Source: Schlegelella_A sp963778525
Lineage (GTDB): Bacteria > Pseudomonadota > Gammaproteobacteria > Burkholderiales > Burkholderiaceae_C
Direction: 5' to 3'
Assembly (NCBI GenBank): GCA_963778525.1
Contig: CAVZUJ010000007.1
Location: 78,062-142,061, forward strand
Length of the DNA: 64,000 bases
The translations under genes were made by a program, and so were the position numbers. Each line of letters opens with the position of its first letter. Positions within the stretch are counted from its first letter, which is position 1. The notes under the pieces are model-generated. The model saw only the letters and a list, made by a program, of their open reading frames with translations, was not told the DNA's origin and did no database searches. Of this stretch, positions 18,176-27,825 are shown piece after piece.

Positions 18176-19234
18176 ATGAACTTCCTCGACGGCTCGCTGT
18201 TCCCCGAGAACCAGGACAAGCTGGTCATCACCGCGGCGCCTTACGGCCCCGAGTGGATTCCTTCGGACTTTCCGGAAGACATCCCGGTCACGATGGAAGC
18301 GCAGATCCAGAAGGCGGTCGACTGCTACAACGCCGGCGCCAGCGTGCTGCACCTGCACGTGCGCGAGCTCGACGGCAAGGGCAGCAAGAAGCTGTCGAAG
18401 TTCAACGAGCTGATCGCCGGCGTGCGCAAGGCCGTGCCCGAGATGGTGATCCAGGTCGGCGGCTCGATCTCGTTCGCGCCCGAAAGCGACGGCGCGGCGG
18501 CCAAGTGGCTGTCGGACGACACGCGCCACATGCTGGCCGAGCTCGACCCGAAGCCCGACCAGGTGACGGTGACGGTCAATACCTCGCAGATGAACGTGCT
18601 CGAGCAGATGGAGCCCGCCGACATCGCCGGCACGTCGCTGGCCGAGCCGGAGACCTTCCGCGCCTACTCCAACATGATCGTGCCGTCGACGCCGAGCTTC
18701 TTCGAGGAGCACGTCAAGCGCCTGTCGGCCCGAGGCATCCAGAGCGCCTTCCAGTTCTACAACATCAACAGCTACGAAACGGTCGAGCGGCTGATCCGGC
18801 GCGGCATCTACAAGGGCCCGCTGGTGATGAACTGGGTCGCGATCGGCGGCGGCATGGACCAGCCGACGATCTACAGCCTGTCCAACTTCCTGCGCGCGAT
18901 TCCCGACGGCTCGATGCTGACGGTGGAGAGCAGCATGCGCAACGTCCTGCCGATCAACATGATGGGCATCGCGATGGGCCTGCACGTGCGCTGCGGCATC
19001 GAGGACAACCTGTGGAACCAGTCGCGCACCGAGAAGATGTCGACGGTCAAGCAGGTCGAGCAGCTGGTGCGCGTCTCGCGCGAGTTCGGCCGCGACGTCG
19101 CCTCGGGCAAGGAAGCGCGCGAGATCTGCAAGATCGGCGTGTTCTACGACACCGTCGAGGAGACGCTCGCCGCGAACGGCTTCGCGCCCAACCCGGTCGG
19201 GCGTCAGCAGGGCTATCTGCGCAAGGCCGCGTGA
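18176..19234 (+). CDS. Beta-keto acid cleavage enzyme (BKACE, DUF849)
   Basis: A 352-residue TIM-barrel protein of the BKACE family. These zinc enzymes, like 3-keto-5-aminohexanoate cleavage enzyme, condense a beta-keto acid with acetyl-CoA to give acetoacetate and a new CoA ester. Visible features are KLVITAAPYGPEW at the first strand, SVLHLHVREL with the HxH zinc ligands, VIQVGGSISF, and a late LGLHVRCG-type segment (GIAMGLHVRCGIEDNLWN) carrying the barrel-end residues. It is slightly longer than the usual 275-310 residues. It follows the TauD-like dioxygenase by about 50 bases and precedes a small hydrolase by 2 bases. Together these suggest chain shortening of an oxygenated carboxylic acid. 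Confidence 0.88.
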   Translation: MNFLDGSLFPENQDKLVITAAPYGPEWIPSDFPEDIPVTMEAQIQKAVDCYNAGASVLHLHVRELDGKGSKKLSKFNELIAGVRKAVPEMVIQVGGSISFAPESDGAAAKWLSDDTRHMLAELDPKPDQVTVTVNTSQMNVLEQMEPADIAGTSLAEPETFRAYSNMIVPSTPSFFEEHVKRLSARGIQSAFQFYNINSYETVERLIRRGIYKGPLVMNWVAIGGGMDQPTIYSLSNFLRAIPDGSMLTVESSMRNVLPINMMGIAMGLHVRCGIEDNLWNQSRTEKMSTVKQVEQLVRVSREFGRDVASGKEAREICKIGVFYDTVEETLAANGFAPNPVGRQQGYLRKAA

Positions 19235-19236
19235 CG

Positions 19237-19821
19237 ATGGCCGGCAAGCGCGTCATGCCGACGGTGCTCATCGTCCCCGGACTGCGCGAGCATGTCGACG
19301 TGCACTGGCAGACATTTCTCGCTCTCGATCTCGAAGCGCAGCGGCGCAAGGTGAAGACGGTGCCGCCGATGGGCCGTGCCGACCTCGACTGCGCCGCCCG
19401 CGTCGGTGCGATCGAGCGCGCGGCACGAGCGATCAGCGGCCCGATCGTGATCGTCGCGCACAGCGGCGGCTGCGTGATGGTCGCGCATTGGGCGCGCCAC
19501 ACCGAGCGCCCGGTGCACTGCGCGTTGCTGGCGACGCCACCGGACTTCGAGCAGCCGATGCCCGAGGGCTACCCGACGATCGACGAGCTTCAACCGAGCG
19601 GCTGGCTGCCGGTGCCGCGCGAGCGGCTGCCGTTTGCGAGCATCGTCGCGGCCAGCCACGACGACCCGCTGGGCCGTTTCGAGCGCATCGCGCAACTGGC
19701 GCGCGACTGGGGCAGCAAGCTCGTCGACCTCGGCTTCGTCGGACACCTGAACCCGGCTTCCGGGTACGGCCGCTGGGGCCGCGCCGAGACATTGATCGAA
19801 CAGATTTCCGCCGGCTGCTGA
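19237..19821 (+). CDS. RBBP9/YdeN family alpha/beta hydrolase
   Basis: A 194-residue small serine hydrolase. The first strand LIVPGL, the nucleophile elbow IVAHSGGCVMVAHWA (serine in HSGG), the acid segment IVAASHDDPLG and the histidine in VGHLNPASGYG make the catalytic triad and match the RBBP9/YdeN family throughout. Start ATG at 19237 lies two bases after the BKACE stop, so translation is probably coupled. In this operon it could hydrolyse an ester or thioester intermediate; the substrate is unknown. Confidence 0.85.
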   Translation: MAGKRVMPTVLIVPGLREHVDVHWQTFLALDLEAQRRKVKTVPPMGRADLDCAARVGAIERAARAISGPIVIVAHSGGCVMVAHWARHTERPVHCALLATPPDFEQPMPEGYPTIDELQPSGWLPVPRERLPFASIVAASHDDPLGRFERIAQLARDWGSKLVDLGFVGHLNPASGYGRWGRAETLIEQISAGC

Positions 19822-19861
19822 ACGCAGCACCGGCGCCTTGAAGAGAAAGAGGAGATCCATC

Positions 19862-20854
19862 ATGGCCCATGCCATTCGCCTGCACGAGATCGGCGGTCCG
19901 GAAGTGCTGAAGCTCGAAACGGTCGAGGTCGGCGAGCCGGGGCCCGGCCAGGCGCGCGTGCGGCACGCCTACGTTGCCGTCAACTTCATCGACATCTACT
20001 TTCGCACCGGCCGCTATCCGCTGCCGCTGCCGAACGGCCTGGGCTCCGACGCCGTCGGCGTGGTCGAGGCCGTCGGTGCCGACGTCACCGACATCCGGGT
20101 CGGCCAGCGTGTCGGCTACCTGCTCGGTCCGCAGGGCGCGTACTCGGATGTGCGTGTGATGCCGGCCGAGGTGCTGATCCCGCTGCCCGACGGCGTTTCC
20201 GACCGCACCGCAGCGACGCTGATGATGAAGGGCATGACGGCGCAGTACCTCTTCCGTCAGGTGTTTCCGTTGCAAGGCGGCGAGACGATCCTGTATCACG
20301 CGGCCGCCGGCGGCGTCGGCCTGGTGGCGTGCCAGTGGGCGCGTGCCCTCGGGGTGACGATGATCGGCACCGTCAGCACCGCCGAGAAGGCGGCGGTGGC
20401 CAAGGCGAACGGCTGCGCCCACACCATCGTCACCGGCGGCATGAGCGCCGAGGAGATGGCGCTCGAGATCCCGAAGCAGGTGCGCGAGATCACGGGCGGC
20501 CAGGGCGTGCCGGTGGTCTACGACTCGGTCGGCAAGGACACCTTGAGGGCCTCGCTCGGCAGCCTGAAGCTGCGCGGCTCGCTGGTCAGCAACGGCACGA
20601 GCTCCGGCCCGGTGCTGATCGATAGCATGCAGCTGGCGGTCAACGGTTCGATCTGGGTCACCCGCCCGGCCATGATCCACTACGCCATGCCGCGTTCACA
20701 GATGCTGGCGATGGCCGATGAGCTGTTCGCCCACGTCCTGGCCGGCCGGATCACCGGCGAGCCGAGGCAGCAGTTCGCCCTTGCCGACGCCGCCGAAGCG
20801 CACCGCGCGCTCGAGTCACGACGCACGACCGGCGCCACGGTGCTGGTCCCCTAG
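19862..20854 (+). CDS. NADPH:quinone reductase, zinc-free MDR family
   Basis: A 330-residue medium-chain reductase of the quinone oxidoreductase (QOR) branch. It has the family N-terminus (IRLHEIGGPEVLKLE), VAVNFIDIYFRTGRYP, the nucleotide loop HAAAGGVGLVACQWARALG and VYDSVGKDTL, and lacks the structural-zinc cysteines of alcohol dehydrogenases. The ATG at 19862 follows an AGAAAGAGGAG site. QORs reduce quinones or enals with NADPH. A related protein lies at 56891-57892 (shared VNFIDIY/LNYIDVY and HAAAGGVGL segments). Here it sits in the putative catabolic operon and may reduce an unsaturated intermediate. Confidence 0.9.
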   Translation: MAHAIRLHEIGGPEVLKLETVEVGEPGPGQARVRHAYVAVNFIDIYFRTGRYPLPLPNGLGSDAVGVVEAVGADVTDIRVGQRVGYLLGPQGAYSDVRVMPAEVLIPLPDGVSDRTAATLMMKGMTAQYLFRQVFPLQGGETILYHAAAGGVGLVACQWARALGVTMIGTVSTAEKAAVAKANGCAHTIVTGGMSAEEMALEIPKQVREITGGQGVPVVYDSVGKDTLRASLGSLKLRGSLVSNGTSSGPVLIDSMQLAVNGSIWVTRPAMIHYAMPRSQMLAMADELFAHVLAGRITGEPRQQFALADAAEAHRALESRRTTGATVLVP

Positions 20855-20866
20855 CCGGAGACAGCC

Positions 20867-22213
20867 ATGGACCTGCACGCAGCGGCACAGACGCCGAGCG
20901 AGGACAAGTACCTCATCAGCCGCGGCGCCGCCTGGTTCGCCTTTGCGATGACCATCGGCCTGATGGTCTTCGACTACGTCGACCGCCAGGTCATCGTCTC
21001 GCTCTTCCCGCACCTGAAGGCCGAGTGGAACCTGTCGGACAAGCAGCTCGGCGGACTGGTGTCGATCGTCTCGATCACGGTCGCGCTCGGCGGCATTCCG
21101 GTGGCGCTCTTTGCCGACCGGGTCAGCCGGGTGAAGAGCATCGTGGCGATGGCCGGCGCCTGGAGCCTGGCCACGATCTCGTGCATGTTCGCTTCGGGCT
21201 ACGGCGCGCTCTTCGCTGCGCGCGCGGTCGTCGGGCTCGGCGAGGCCGGCTACGGCTCGGTCGGCGCCGGCTTGATCGCGAGCCACTTTCCGGCTCGCGT
21301 GCGCGGCACCCTGATGGCCGGCTTCTTCGCGTCGGCCTCGGTCGGTTCGGTGCTCGGCGTGATTCTCGGCGGGGTGATCGCCGATCGCTGGGGCTGGAAG
21401 GCCGCGTTCGGCGTGGTCGGATTTCCCGGGCTCGTGCTCGCCTTGCTGTACCTGTTCGTCCGCGACTACAAGACCGTCGAGCTGACGCCTCGCCTCGAGA
21501 AGGCGAGGCAGTCGCCGGGCTCGGTCGCGCGCCACATCGTGCGCGTGCTGACCCGCTCGCGCACGATGCTGTGGGTCTGCATCGGCGCGCCGGCGCAGCT
21601 GATCGTCGTCTCGGCCGTCTGGGCCTGGCTGCCGAGCTATCTCGTTCGCAGCCAGGGCATGACGCCGAAGGACGCCGCCATCAAGGCATCGCTGGTGGTG
21701 CTGGCCGGCGCCGTCGGCAGCGTGGTCTGGGGTGCCGCGGTCGACCGCGCCGGACGGCGCGGCCCGGGCGCCAAGCTGCGCACCGTTGCCGTGCTGTGCC
21801 TGGCCACGATCGTCGTCATCTGCTTTGCCTTCGGCGCGCCGCGCCTCGGCATCGCTCTTTCGAGCAACGTCCAGTTCGCGTTCATCCTGCTCGGCGGACT
21901 GCTGATGACCTGCACTGTCGGACCGGCGTCGGCGGCCGCGATCGACGTCACCCACCCGGGCGTGCGATCCACCGGCGCCTCGATCCTGTCGCTGTTCCAG
22001 AACCTGTTCGGTCTTGCCCTCGGCCCCTTCATCGCCGGTGCGCTGTCGGACTCGATCGGCCTCGAAGCCGCGCTGACGTTCACGCCGCTGTTCGGCCTGA
22101 TCGCCGTCGCGGCCTTCCTGCGTGCCGCCTCCAACTACCAGCTCGACACGGCCCGTTCGGCGGATCCCGTGGCGGCGCCGGCCAGCGCGAGGGCGCACGA
22201 CGCCCTCGCCTGA
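20867..22213 (+). CDS. MFS transporter
   Basis: A 448-residue major facilitator with about 12 membrane segments. The signature between helices 2 and 3 is seen (PVALFADRVSRVKSI) and repeated in weaker form in the second half (WGAAVDRAGRRG). Conserved FAARAVVGLGEAGYGSVGAGLIA resembles carboxylate/aromatic acid or spinster-type carriers. It lies 12 bases after the quinone reductase and 20 before the acyl-CoA ligase, so it probably imports the compound the operon degrades. Confidence 0.9.
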   Translation: MDLHAAAQTPSEDKYLISRGAAWFAFAMTIGLMVFDYVDRQVIVSLFPHLKAEWNLSDKQLGGLVSIVSITVALGGIPVALFADRVSRVKSIVAMAGAWSLATISCMFASGYGALFAARAVVGLGEAGYGSVGAGLIASHFPARVRGTLMAGFFASASVGSVLGVILGGVIADRWGWKAAFGVVGFPGLVLALLYLFVRDYKTVELTPRLEKARQSPGSVARHIVRVLTRSRTMLWVCIGAPAQLIVVSAVWAWLPSYLVRSQGMTPKDAAIKASLVVLAGAVGSVVWGAAVDRAGRRGPGAKLRTVAVLCLATIVVICFAFGAPRLGIALSSNVQFAFILLGGLLMTCTVGPASAAAIDVTHPGVRSTGASILSLFQNLFGLALGPFIAGALSDSIGLEAALTFTPLFGLIAVAAFLRAASNYQLDTARSADPVAAPASARAHDALA

Positions 22214-22233
22214 AACGCTCCTTCGGAGATACC

Positions 22234-23862
22234 GTGAACGCATCGATGATGCAGCTGCCGCTGCTGATCTCTTCCCTGCTGACCCATGCCGAGCGCCACC
22301 ATGGCGAGCGCGAAGTGGTGTCGCGCCGGGTCGAAGGCGACCTGCACCGCACGACTTATCGCGAGATGGCGACACGCTCGCGCCGCATGGCCAACGCCCT
22401 GGCAGCGCTGGGCGTCGCGCACGGCACGCGCGTGGCCACGCTGGCGTGGAACGGCTACCGGCACATGGAGCTGTACTACGCGGTCAGCGGCTCGGGTGCC
22501 GTGCTGCACACGCTGAATCCGCGCCTGCATCCCGACCAGGTGGTGTGGATCGCTGACCACGCCGAAGACCAGGTGCTGTTCTTCGACCTGACCTTCCTGC
22601 CGCTCATCGAAGCCATCGCCGGCCGCGTCAAGACGATCAAGGCGTTCGTCGCGATGACCGATCGCGCCCACATGCCGGCCCCCGGCAAGGTGCCCGGGCT
22701 CCTGTGCTACGAGGAGCTGATCGCCGACGCGCCGGCGGAATTCACCTGGCCGACGTTCGACGAGAACGAGCCCTCGTCGCTCTGCTACACGTCGGGCACC
22801 ACCGGCAATCCGAAGGGCGCGCTCTACAGCCACCGTTCGACGATGCTGCACACCTACGCCGCGGCGCTGCCCGATTCGCTGAACTGCTCGGCGCGCGACA
22901 CCATCCTGCCGGTCGTGCCGATGTTCCACGTCAACGCCTGGGGCCTGCCGTACGTGGCCTGCATGGTCGGCGCCAAGCTGGTGTTTCCGGGCCCCTTCCT
23001 CGACGGCAAGAGCCTGCACGACCTGTTCGAAGGCGAGGGCGTCACCGTCTCGGCCGGCGTGCCCACCGTATGGCAGGGACTGCTCGCGCACGTCGAGGCG
23101 AACAACCTCGGCTTCGGCACGATGCGCCGCACGATCATCGGCGGCTCGGCGTGCCCGCCGGCGATGATGCGCACGTTCCAGGAGCGCCATGACGTGCAGG
23201 TGCTGCACGCCTGGGGCATGACCGAGCTGAGCCCGCTCGGCACGGCCTGCACGTTCAAGCCCAAGCACCTCGCTGCCAGCGCCGAAGAGCGCCTCGCGGT
23301 GCAGGCCAAGCAGGGCCGCGCGGTGTTCGGCATCGACATGAAGATCGTCGGCGACGACGGCGAGGCGCTGGCGCACGACGGCAAGGCCAGCGGCGAGCTG
23401 CTGGTCAAGGGACCCTGGGTGATCGCGCGCTACTTCAAGAGCGAAGGCGGCGACCCGTTGCGCGACGGCTGGTTTCCGACGGGCGACGTCGCCACGATCG
23501 ACGCCGACGGCTACATGCAGATCACCGACCGCAGCAAGGACGTGATCAAGTCGGGCGGCGAATGGATCGGCTCGATCGACCTCGAGAACATCGCGATGGC
23601 GCATCCGTCGGTGGCGACGGCCGCGTGCATCGCCGCCAGGCACCCCAAGTGGGACGAGCGGCCGCTGCTGGTGGTGGTGCGAAAGCCCGGCGCCGAGCTG
23701 ACGCGCGAGCAACTGCTGCAGTTCTACGACGGCAAGATCGCCAAATGGTGGACCCCCGACGACGTCGCCTTCGTCGACGCGATCCCGCTCGGTGCCACGG
23801 GCAAGGTGCAGAAGAACAAGCTGCGCGAGCAATTCGCCGACCACAAGCTGCCGACCGCTTGA
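22234..23862 (+). CDS. AlkK-like medium-chain acyl-CoA ligase
   Basis: A 542-residue ANL-superfamily ligase that activates a carboxylic acid with ATP to its acyl-CoA. The P-loop motif SSLCYTSGTTGNPKGALYSH, the HAWGMTELSP segment, the hinge DGWFPTGDVATIDADGY and the C-terminal catalytic lysine in GATGKVQKNKL are all present. Overall sequence closely resembles Pseudomonas AlkK (for example WNGYRHMELYYAVSGSGAVLHT and LPVVPMFHVNAWG), pointing to medium-chain fatty or aryl-alkanoic acids. The start is GTG at 22234 after TTCGGAGATACC. A close paralogue is encoded at 32634-34277 on the other strand. It closes the TauD-BKACE operon. Confidence 0.92.
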   Translation: MNASMMQLPLLISSLLTHAERHHGEREVVSRRVEGDLHRTTYREMATRSRRMANALAALGVAHGTRVATLAWNGYRHMELYYAVSGSGAVLHTLNPRLHPDQVVWIADHAEDQVLFFDLTFLPLIEAIAGRVKTIKAFVAMTDRAHMPAPGKVPGLLCYEELIADAPAEFTWPTFDENEPSSLCYTSGTTGNPKGALYSHRSTMLHTYAAALPDSLNCSARDTILPVVPMFHVNAWGLPYVACMVGAKLVFPGPFLDGKSLHDLFEGEGVTVSAGVPTVWQGLLAHVEANNLGFGTMRRTIIGGSACPPAMMRTFQERHDVQVLHAWGMTELSPLGTACTFKPKHLAASAEERLAVQAKQGRAVFGIDMKIVGDDGEALAHDGKASGELLVKGPWVIARYFKSEGGDPLRDGWFPTGDVATIDADGYMQITDRSKDVIKSGGEWIGSIDLENIAMAHPSVATAACIAARHPKWDERPLLVVVRKPGAELTREQLLQFYDGKIAKWWTPDDVAFVDAIPLGATGKVQKNKLREQFADHKLPTA

Positions 23863-23893
23863 TCGTTGCGAGCCGGGCGCGGCACCGACCGCA

Positions 23894-24851
23894 TCACTTC
23901 GCCGCGCCGAGCCCCATGCGCTTGCCGACCTCGGTGTAGACCTTGGTGCGCGCTGCGCATGAAATCGTCCATGCCGTCGAGGCCGACGTTGACCAGCTCG
24001 AAGCCGGACTTCGCCGCGAGCTCCTTCATCTCGGGATCGGCGTTGAGGGCAGCGAACAGGTCGGAGAGCCGGCGCCGTTCCGCAAGCGAAGTCGACTTCG
24101 GCACGCCGATGCCGCGATAGGCGCCGTCCACCCAATCGACACCCAGCTCCCGAAAGGTCGGTACGTCGGGCAACAGCGGATGACGCGTTTCCATGGCGAC
24201 CGCGAGCGGGCGCACCTTGCCTTTGTTGGCGATCGCGAACGGCGTGTACGTCAAGGCGCCGTCGATGTGGTTGCCCAGCACCGCGATGGCAAGCTCGCCG
24301 GTGCCCTTGTATGGCACGTAGGTCGTCTTGATGTTGAAGTCGCGGTCGAGGCGCGCGTGCGCCGCGTGGTTGGCCGAGTTGAGGCCCGAGCCACCGAGAT
24401 TGATCTTGTCCGGATCGGCCTTCGCCGCCTTCAGGAAATCGGCGAAGTTCTTGATCGGGCTGGCCTCCGAGACGACCAGGACATCGGGCGTGTAGTGGAA
24501 CCAGAACACCGGCGTCGCGTCTTCGGTCTTGTAGGTGACATTGCCCTCCATCGGCTGCAGCACCATGTGCGGCAGGTTGATGCCGATGATGTTGGCGCCA
24601 TCGGCAGGCAGCGAGTTCATCTGGTTCCAGAGCAGCGCGCCACCGGCGCCGGCCTTGTACTGGATCACGGCGGCGATGGCGGGGCACTTCTTCGCCAGGA
24701 CGATCTGCTGGTGACGCGCGGCGGTATCGGACTCGCCTCCCGGCGGGAAGGCTTGCCAGTACGTGAGGTTGGCGACGGGACAGGGCGTCTGCTGTGCAAG
24801 GGCGGGTAAGGCCGTGCAGAGGGCCAGGACGGTCAACAAGGTGCGCAACAT
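23894..24851 (-). CDS. Bug-family (TctC-like) binding protein, frameshifted
   Basis: A TctC/Bug solute-binding protein of about 318 residues after correction. It starts with a signal peptide (MLRTLLTVLALCTALPALA) and keeps IQYKAGAGGALLWNQM, TTYVPYKGTGELAIAVLGNH and LLPDVPTFRELGV, although the usual VGFxAGGxxD segment is replaced by YWQAFPPGGESDTAARHQQ. One extra base near 23950 moves the natural C-terminus (RTKVYTEVGKRMGLGAAK, stop at 23894) out of frame. It converges on the acyl-CoA ligase gene, 31 bases apart, and is divergent from the cyclase-type regulator. Possibly it binds the same or a related carboxylate; ligand unknown. Confidence 0.88.
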
Positions 24852-25070
24852 CGGTATCGACTCCTCGGCGGACGGGACCTTCAAGGGTAGCGCCTGCCGG
24901 AGCTCGCGGGGCGGCCAACGTCGCGGCACCGCGGCGCTCGCGAGGCCCGGACGTCATCGAGTGACGGATGTCTCCAGCGGCAGACCCTGTCTTGCACGCA
25001 AGTGGCGAGCGCGGAGGTATACGCTTGCGAGCCCCGACGGATCCTGCGGGCCAGGATGAGCAGGCGGGGC

Positions 25071-27182
25071 ATGATCGATGTATTCAATTCGCCCCTCATG
25101 GATGACTCTCCGGCTCTGAAATTCGGCGACTTCGAACTGCAGGCTCGTCACCGCCGGTTGCTGCGAGGCGGCGAGGCGGTGACAGTGGGAGCACGGGCGC
25201 TCGACGTGCTGCTCGTGCTGGCCAATCGGCGCGACCGCGTTGTCGGCAAGGCGGAGCTCCTGGACCTGGTCTGGCCGGGCCTGGTGGTAGAGGAAAACAA
25301 CCTGCAGGTGCAGATCAGCGCCTTGCGCAAACTGCTCGGCCCGCAGGCGATAGCCACCGTTCCCGGGCGCGGCTATCGGTTCACTGCAGTGCTCGCAAGC
25401 GATCGCGAGGCCGGCTCATCGCCTCGACAACGCCTCGTCGCAATCATGGCCGCCGACGTGGTGGGGTATTCGCGCCTGATGGCGGCCGACGAAGGCGCCA
25501 CGCTGGTCGCACTGGATGCCGCGCGCGGCGTATTCAGGGAACAGGTCGAATCCAAGCAGGGACGCGTCGTCGACATGGCGGGCGATTCGGTGCTGGCGGT
25601 GTTCGAGACGGCGGTGGGCGCCGTCTCGACCGCCCTGGCGGTACAGCAAGAACTGGATGCCCTGACGCGGAGCACGCCGCGAGACAGGCGAATGAGGTTT
25701 CGCATCGGTGTGCACCTCGGAGATGTGATCGAGAAGGACGACGGCACGATTTACGGCGACGGCGTGAACATTGCCGCTCGGCTCGAGGAGCACGCCGCAG
25801 CGGGCGGCGTCTTGGTCTCGGACGCCGTGCGCGGCGCGGTCCAGGGCAAGGTGATGGCGGAGTTCGTCGATCAGGGCGAGCAGCAGGTCAAGAACATTGG
25901 CCATCGCGTGCGGGCCTTCGCCGTGACGGGCCACGGCGAAGGCGTCGCCAAGCCACCAGATAGTGCCGGCGTGGTCGACCTGTCGCTTCCGAACAAGCCC
26001 TCGATCGCCGTGCTGCCGTTTGCAAGCATGAGCGTCGACCCGGAGCAGAAGTTCTTCGCCGACGGCGTCGTGGAAGACATCACGACAGCGCTGTCGCGTG
26101 TGCGCGCCTTGTTCGTCATCGCGCGAAATTCGAGCTATGCATACGAAGGCAAGGCGATCGATAGAAGAAGGGTGGGGCGCGAGCTCGGGGTTCGATATGT
26201 GCTCGAGGGCAGTGTCCGCCGCGTCGCGAACCGGGTACGCATCACGGTGCAGCTCGTCGAAGCTGTTTCCGGCACGCACCTCTGGTCGGAAAAGTACGAC
26301 CGTGACCTGACGGACCTGTTCGTTCTTCAGGACGAGATCACGCGAGACGTTGTGGGCGTCGTCGCGCCGCAGGTGCTCGACGCCGAGATCCGGCGCGCGC
26401 GGCGCAAGGATCCGCAAAGCCTGGACGCCTGGGAAGCTGCCGTGCGCGCGCAGTGGCACCTGGCACAACTCAACCGCAAGGACAATTCCGCGGCCTTGCG
26501 CCTGGCCACCCTATCCACCGAGCTGGATCCGGGCGATACCGCGGGCCTCAATATCGCCGCTTTCGCGCACATCTATGACGCGATGTTCGGCTGGAGCGAT
26601 TCAGGGGCGGAGTCGGTCATGGCCGCGAACAAGGCGGCGCGCCACGCGGTGACGCTCGACGCCCGCGACGAGGTTTCGCAGACCGCCCTGGGAAGTGCTG
26701 AACTGTTCCTTGGCCAACACGACAGCGCCTTGGCTCATCTGCGCGACGCCGTGGTGCTCAACCCCAACTTTTCGTGGGCTCACGGCAACCTCGGCTCAGG
26801 CCTGGCCTGTGTGGGCAACGCAGACGAAGCTGTGCGTTCGCTCAAGGAAGCAGTGCGACTGAGTCCGATCGACAAGTTCAGCGTTCTATGGATCTCCCTC
26901 CTGAGCTTCGCCAACTTCCTGTTGGGGCACTACGCTGAAGGGCTGGACCTCGCGGAGCGATCGCTTCGCGAAAGAACAGGGTTCCCGAGCCCTTATCAAG
27001 TGCGTGCGGCATGCTTGAGCCGGTTGGGGCGCACCGACGAGGCCAGGAAGGCGATCGACGATTACCTGCGGCTAGTACCGAATGCCTCGCTCAGACATCT
27101 GAGAGCGCAAGTCCCGCTCAAGCGGGATGTCGACTACGAGCGATATGCCGATGCCCTGAGACAGGCGGGTATGCCGGACTAA
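25071..27182 (+). CDS. Winged-helix / class III cyclase / TPR signalling protein
   Basis: A 703-residue fusion. Residues about 10-105 form an OmpR/CadC-type winged helix (LKFGDFELQARHRRLLRGGE, NNLQVQISALRKLLG, TVPGRGYRFTAVL). Residues about 120-290 are a class III nucleotide cyclase: MAADVVGYSRLMAADE and GDSVLAVFETA carry the two metal aspartates, and GDGVNIAARLEEHA carries the transition-state Asn and Arg. Then comes a TolB-N/FlgO-like region (PSIAVLPFASMS, FFADGVVEDITTALSRV, YVLEGSVRRVANRVRITVQLV) and C-terminal TPR helices. There is no membrane span. ATG 25071 is chosen; ATG 25056 is possible. It is divergent from the Bug protein, 219 bases apart. It may couple DNA binding to cAMP synthesis, but targets are unknown. 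Confidence 0.85.
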   Translation: MIDVFNSPLMDDSPALKFGDFELQARHRRLLRGGEAVTVGARALDVLLVLANRRDRVVGKAELLDLVWPGLVVEENNLQVQISALRKLLGPQAIATVPGRGYRFTAVLASDREAGSSPRQRLVAIMAADVVGYSRLMAADEGATLVALDAARGVFREQVESKQGRVVDMAGDSVLAVFETAVGAVSTALAVQQELDALTRSTPRDRRMRFRIGVHLGDVIEKDDGTIYGDGVNIAARLEEHAAAGGVLVSDAVRGAVQGKVMAEFVDQGEQQVKNIGHRVRAFAVTGHGEGVAKPPDSAGVVDLSLPNKPSIAVLPFASMSVDPEQKFFADGVVEDITTALSRVRALFVIARNSSYAYEGKAIDRRRVGRELGVRYVLEGSVRRVANRVRITVQLVEAVSGTHLWSEKYDRDLTDLFVLQDEITRDVVGVVAPQVLDAEIRRARRKDPQSLDAWEAAVRAQWHLAQLNRKDNSAALRLATLSTELDPGDTAGLNIAAFAHIYDAMFGWSDSGAESVMAANKAARHAVTLDARDEVSQTALGSAELFLGQHDSALAHLRDAVVLNPNFSWAHGNLGSGLACVGNADEAVRSLKEAVRLSPIDKFSVLWISLLSFANFLLGHYAEGLDLAERSLRERTGFPSPYQVRAACLSRLGRTDEARKAIDDYLRLVPNASLRHLRAQVPLKRDVDYERYADALRQAGMPD

Positions 27183-27200
27183 GCGCGGCGGCTCGCGGCG

Positions 27201-27735
27201 TTTTCAACTCGAGCATCAACATGACGCCCTCGGAAACATGGACTCGGGGCATCGCACGCCGTACGGCCTGGCATTCGCTCCGATGGGCGGCTCTGGGAGA
27301 TCGAGCACGGCTCGCGCGGAGGCGGTGAGCTCAAGCTCATCGAACCGGGCAAGAACCATGGCTGGCCGCTCGTGTCCTATGCGGTGAACTACGACGGCAC
27401 ACCTATCCCGCGCCCGGACACTCGCGCCGATCTGGCCAAGCCCGTGATCTATTGGACGCCGGTCATCGCGCCAGGAAATCTGATGTTCTACAGCGGCGTG
27501 TTGTTTCCGAAATGGAAGGGCTCCGCGTTCGCCGGCGGACTGGTGCGCAAGTCCCTGAACTGGATCGTCGTCGACGGTTCGACCGCGACACCGGCGGAGC
27601 TTGGGCGATGGGTTTCGGGTGAGAGATGTGGAGCAGGGGCCGGACGGAGCGCTCTGGCTGCTCGAGGATCAGACTCCGGCGGCCTCTATCGGCTCACGGG
27701 GCGCCTGATCCGAGGGGCGCGCCTATGGGACCTTG
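27201..27735 (+). pseudogene. PQQ-dependent sugar dehydrogenase remnant
   Basis: Pieces of a soluble PQQ-dependent (aldose) sugar dehydrogenase appear in successive frames: GHRTPYGLAFAP, then DGRLWEIEHGSRGG with LIEPGKNHGWPLVSYAVNYDG, then RADLAKPVIYWTPVIAPGNLMFYSG, then RVRDVEQGPDGALWLLEDQ, then GGLYRLTG. The whole N-terminal half (most propeller blades, including catalytic histidine region) is absent and no start fits. At least three of the breaks look like missing bases rather than the extra-base breaks seen in other genes here, supporting genuine decay. It lies between the cyclase gene and tRNA-Ala. PQQ enzymes of this family oxidise aldoses in the periplasm; this copy cannot. Confidence 0.8.
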
Positions 27736-27749
27736 CTGAACCTGCTGGG

Positions 27750-27825
<76 letters not shown>

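Noticed and set aside
22135..24957. 940-codon open frame on the minus strand over the acyl-CoA ligase
   Set aside because: Arg/His/Gly-rich shadow of GC-rich coding DNA with no family resemblance; the sense strand encodes a complete ligase.
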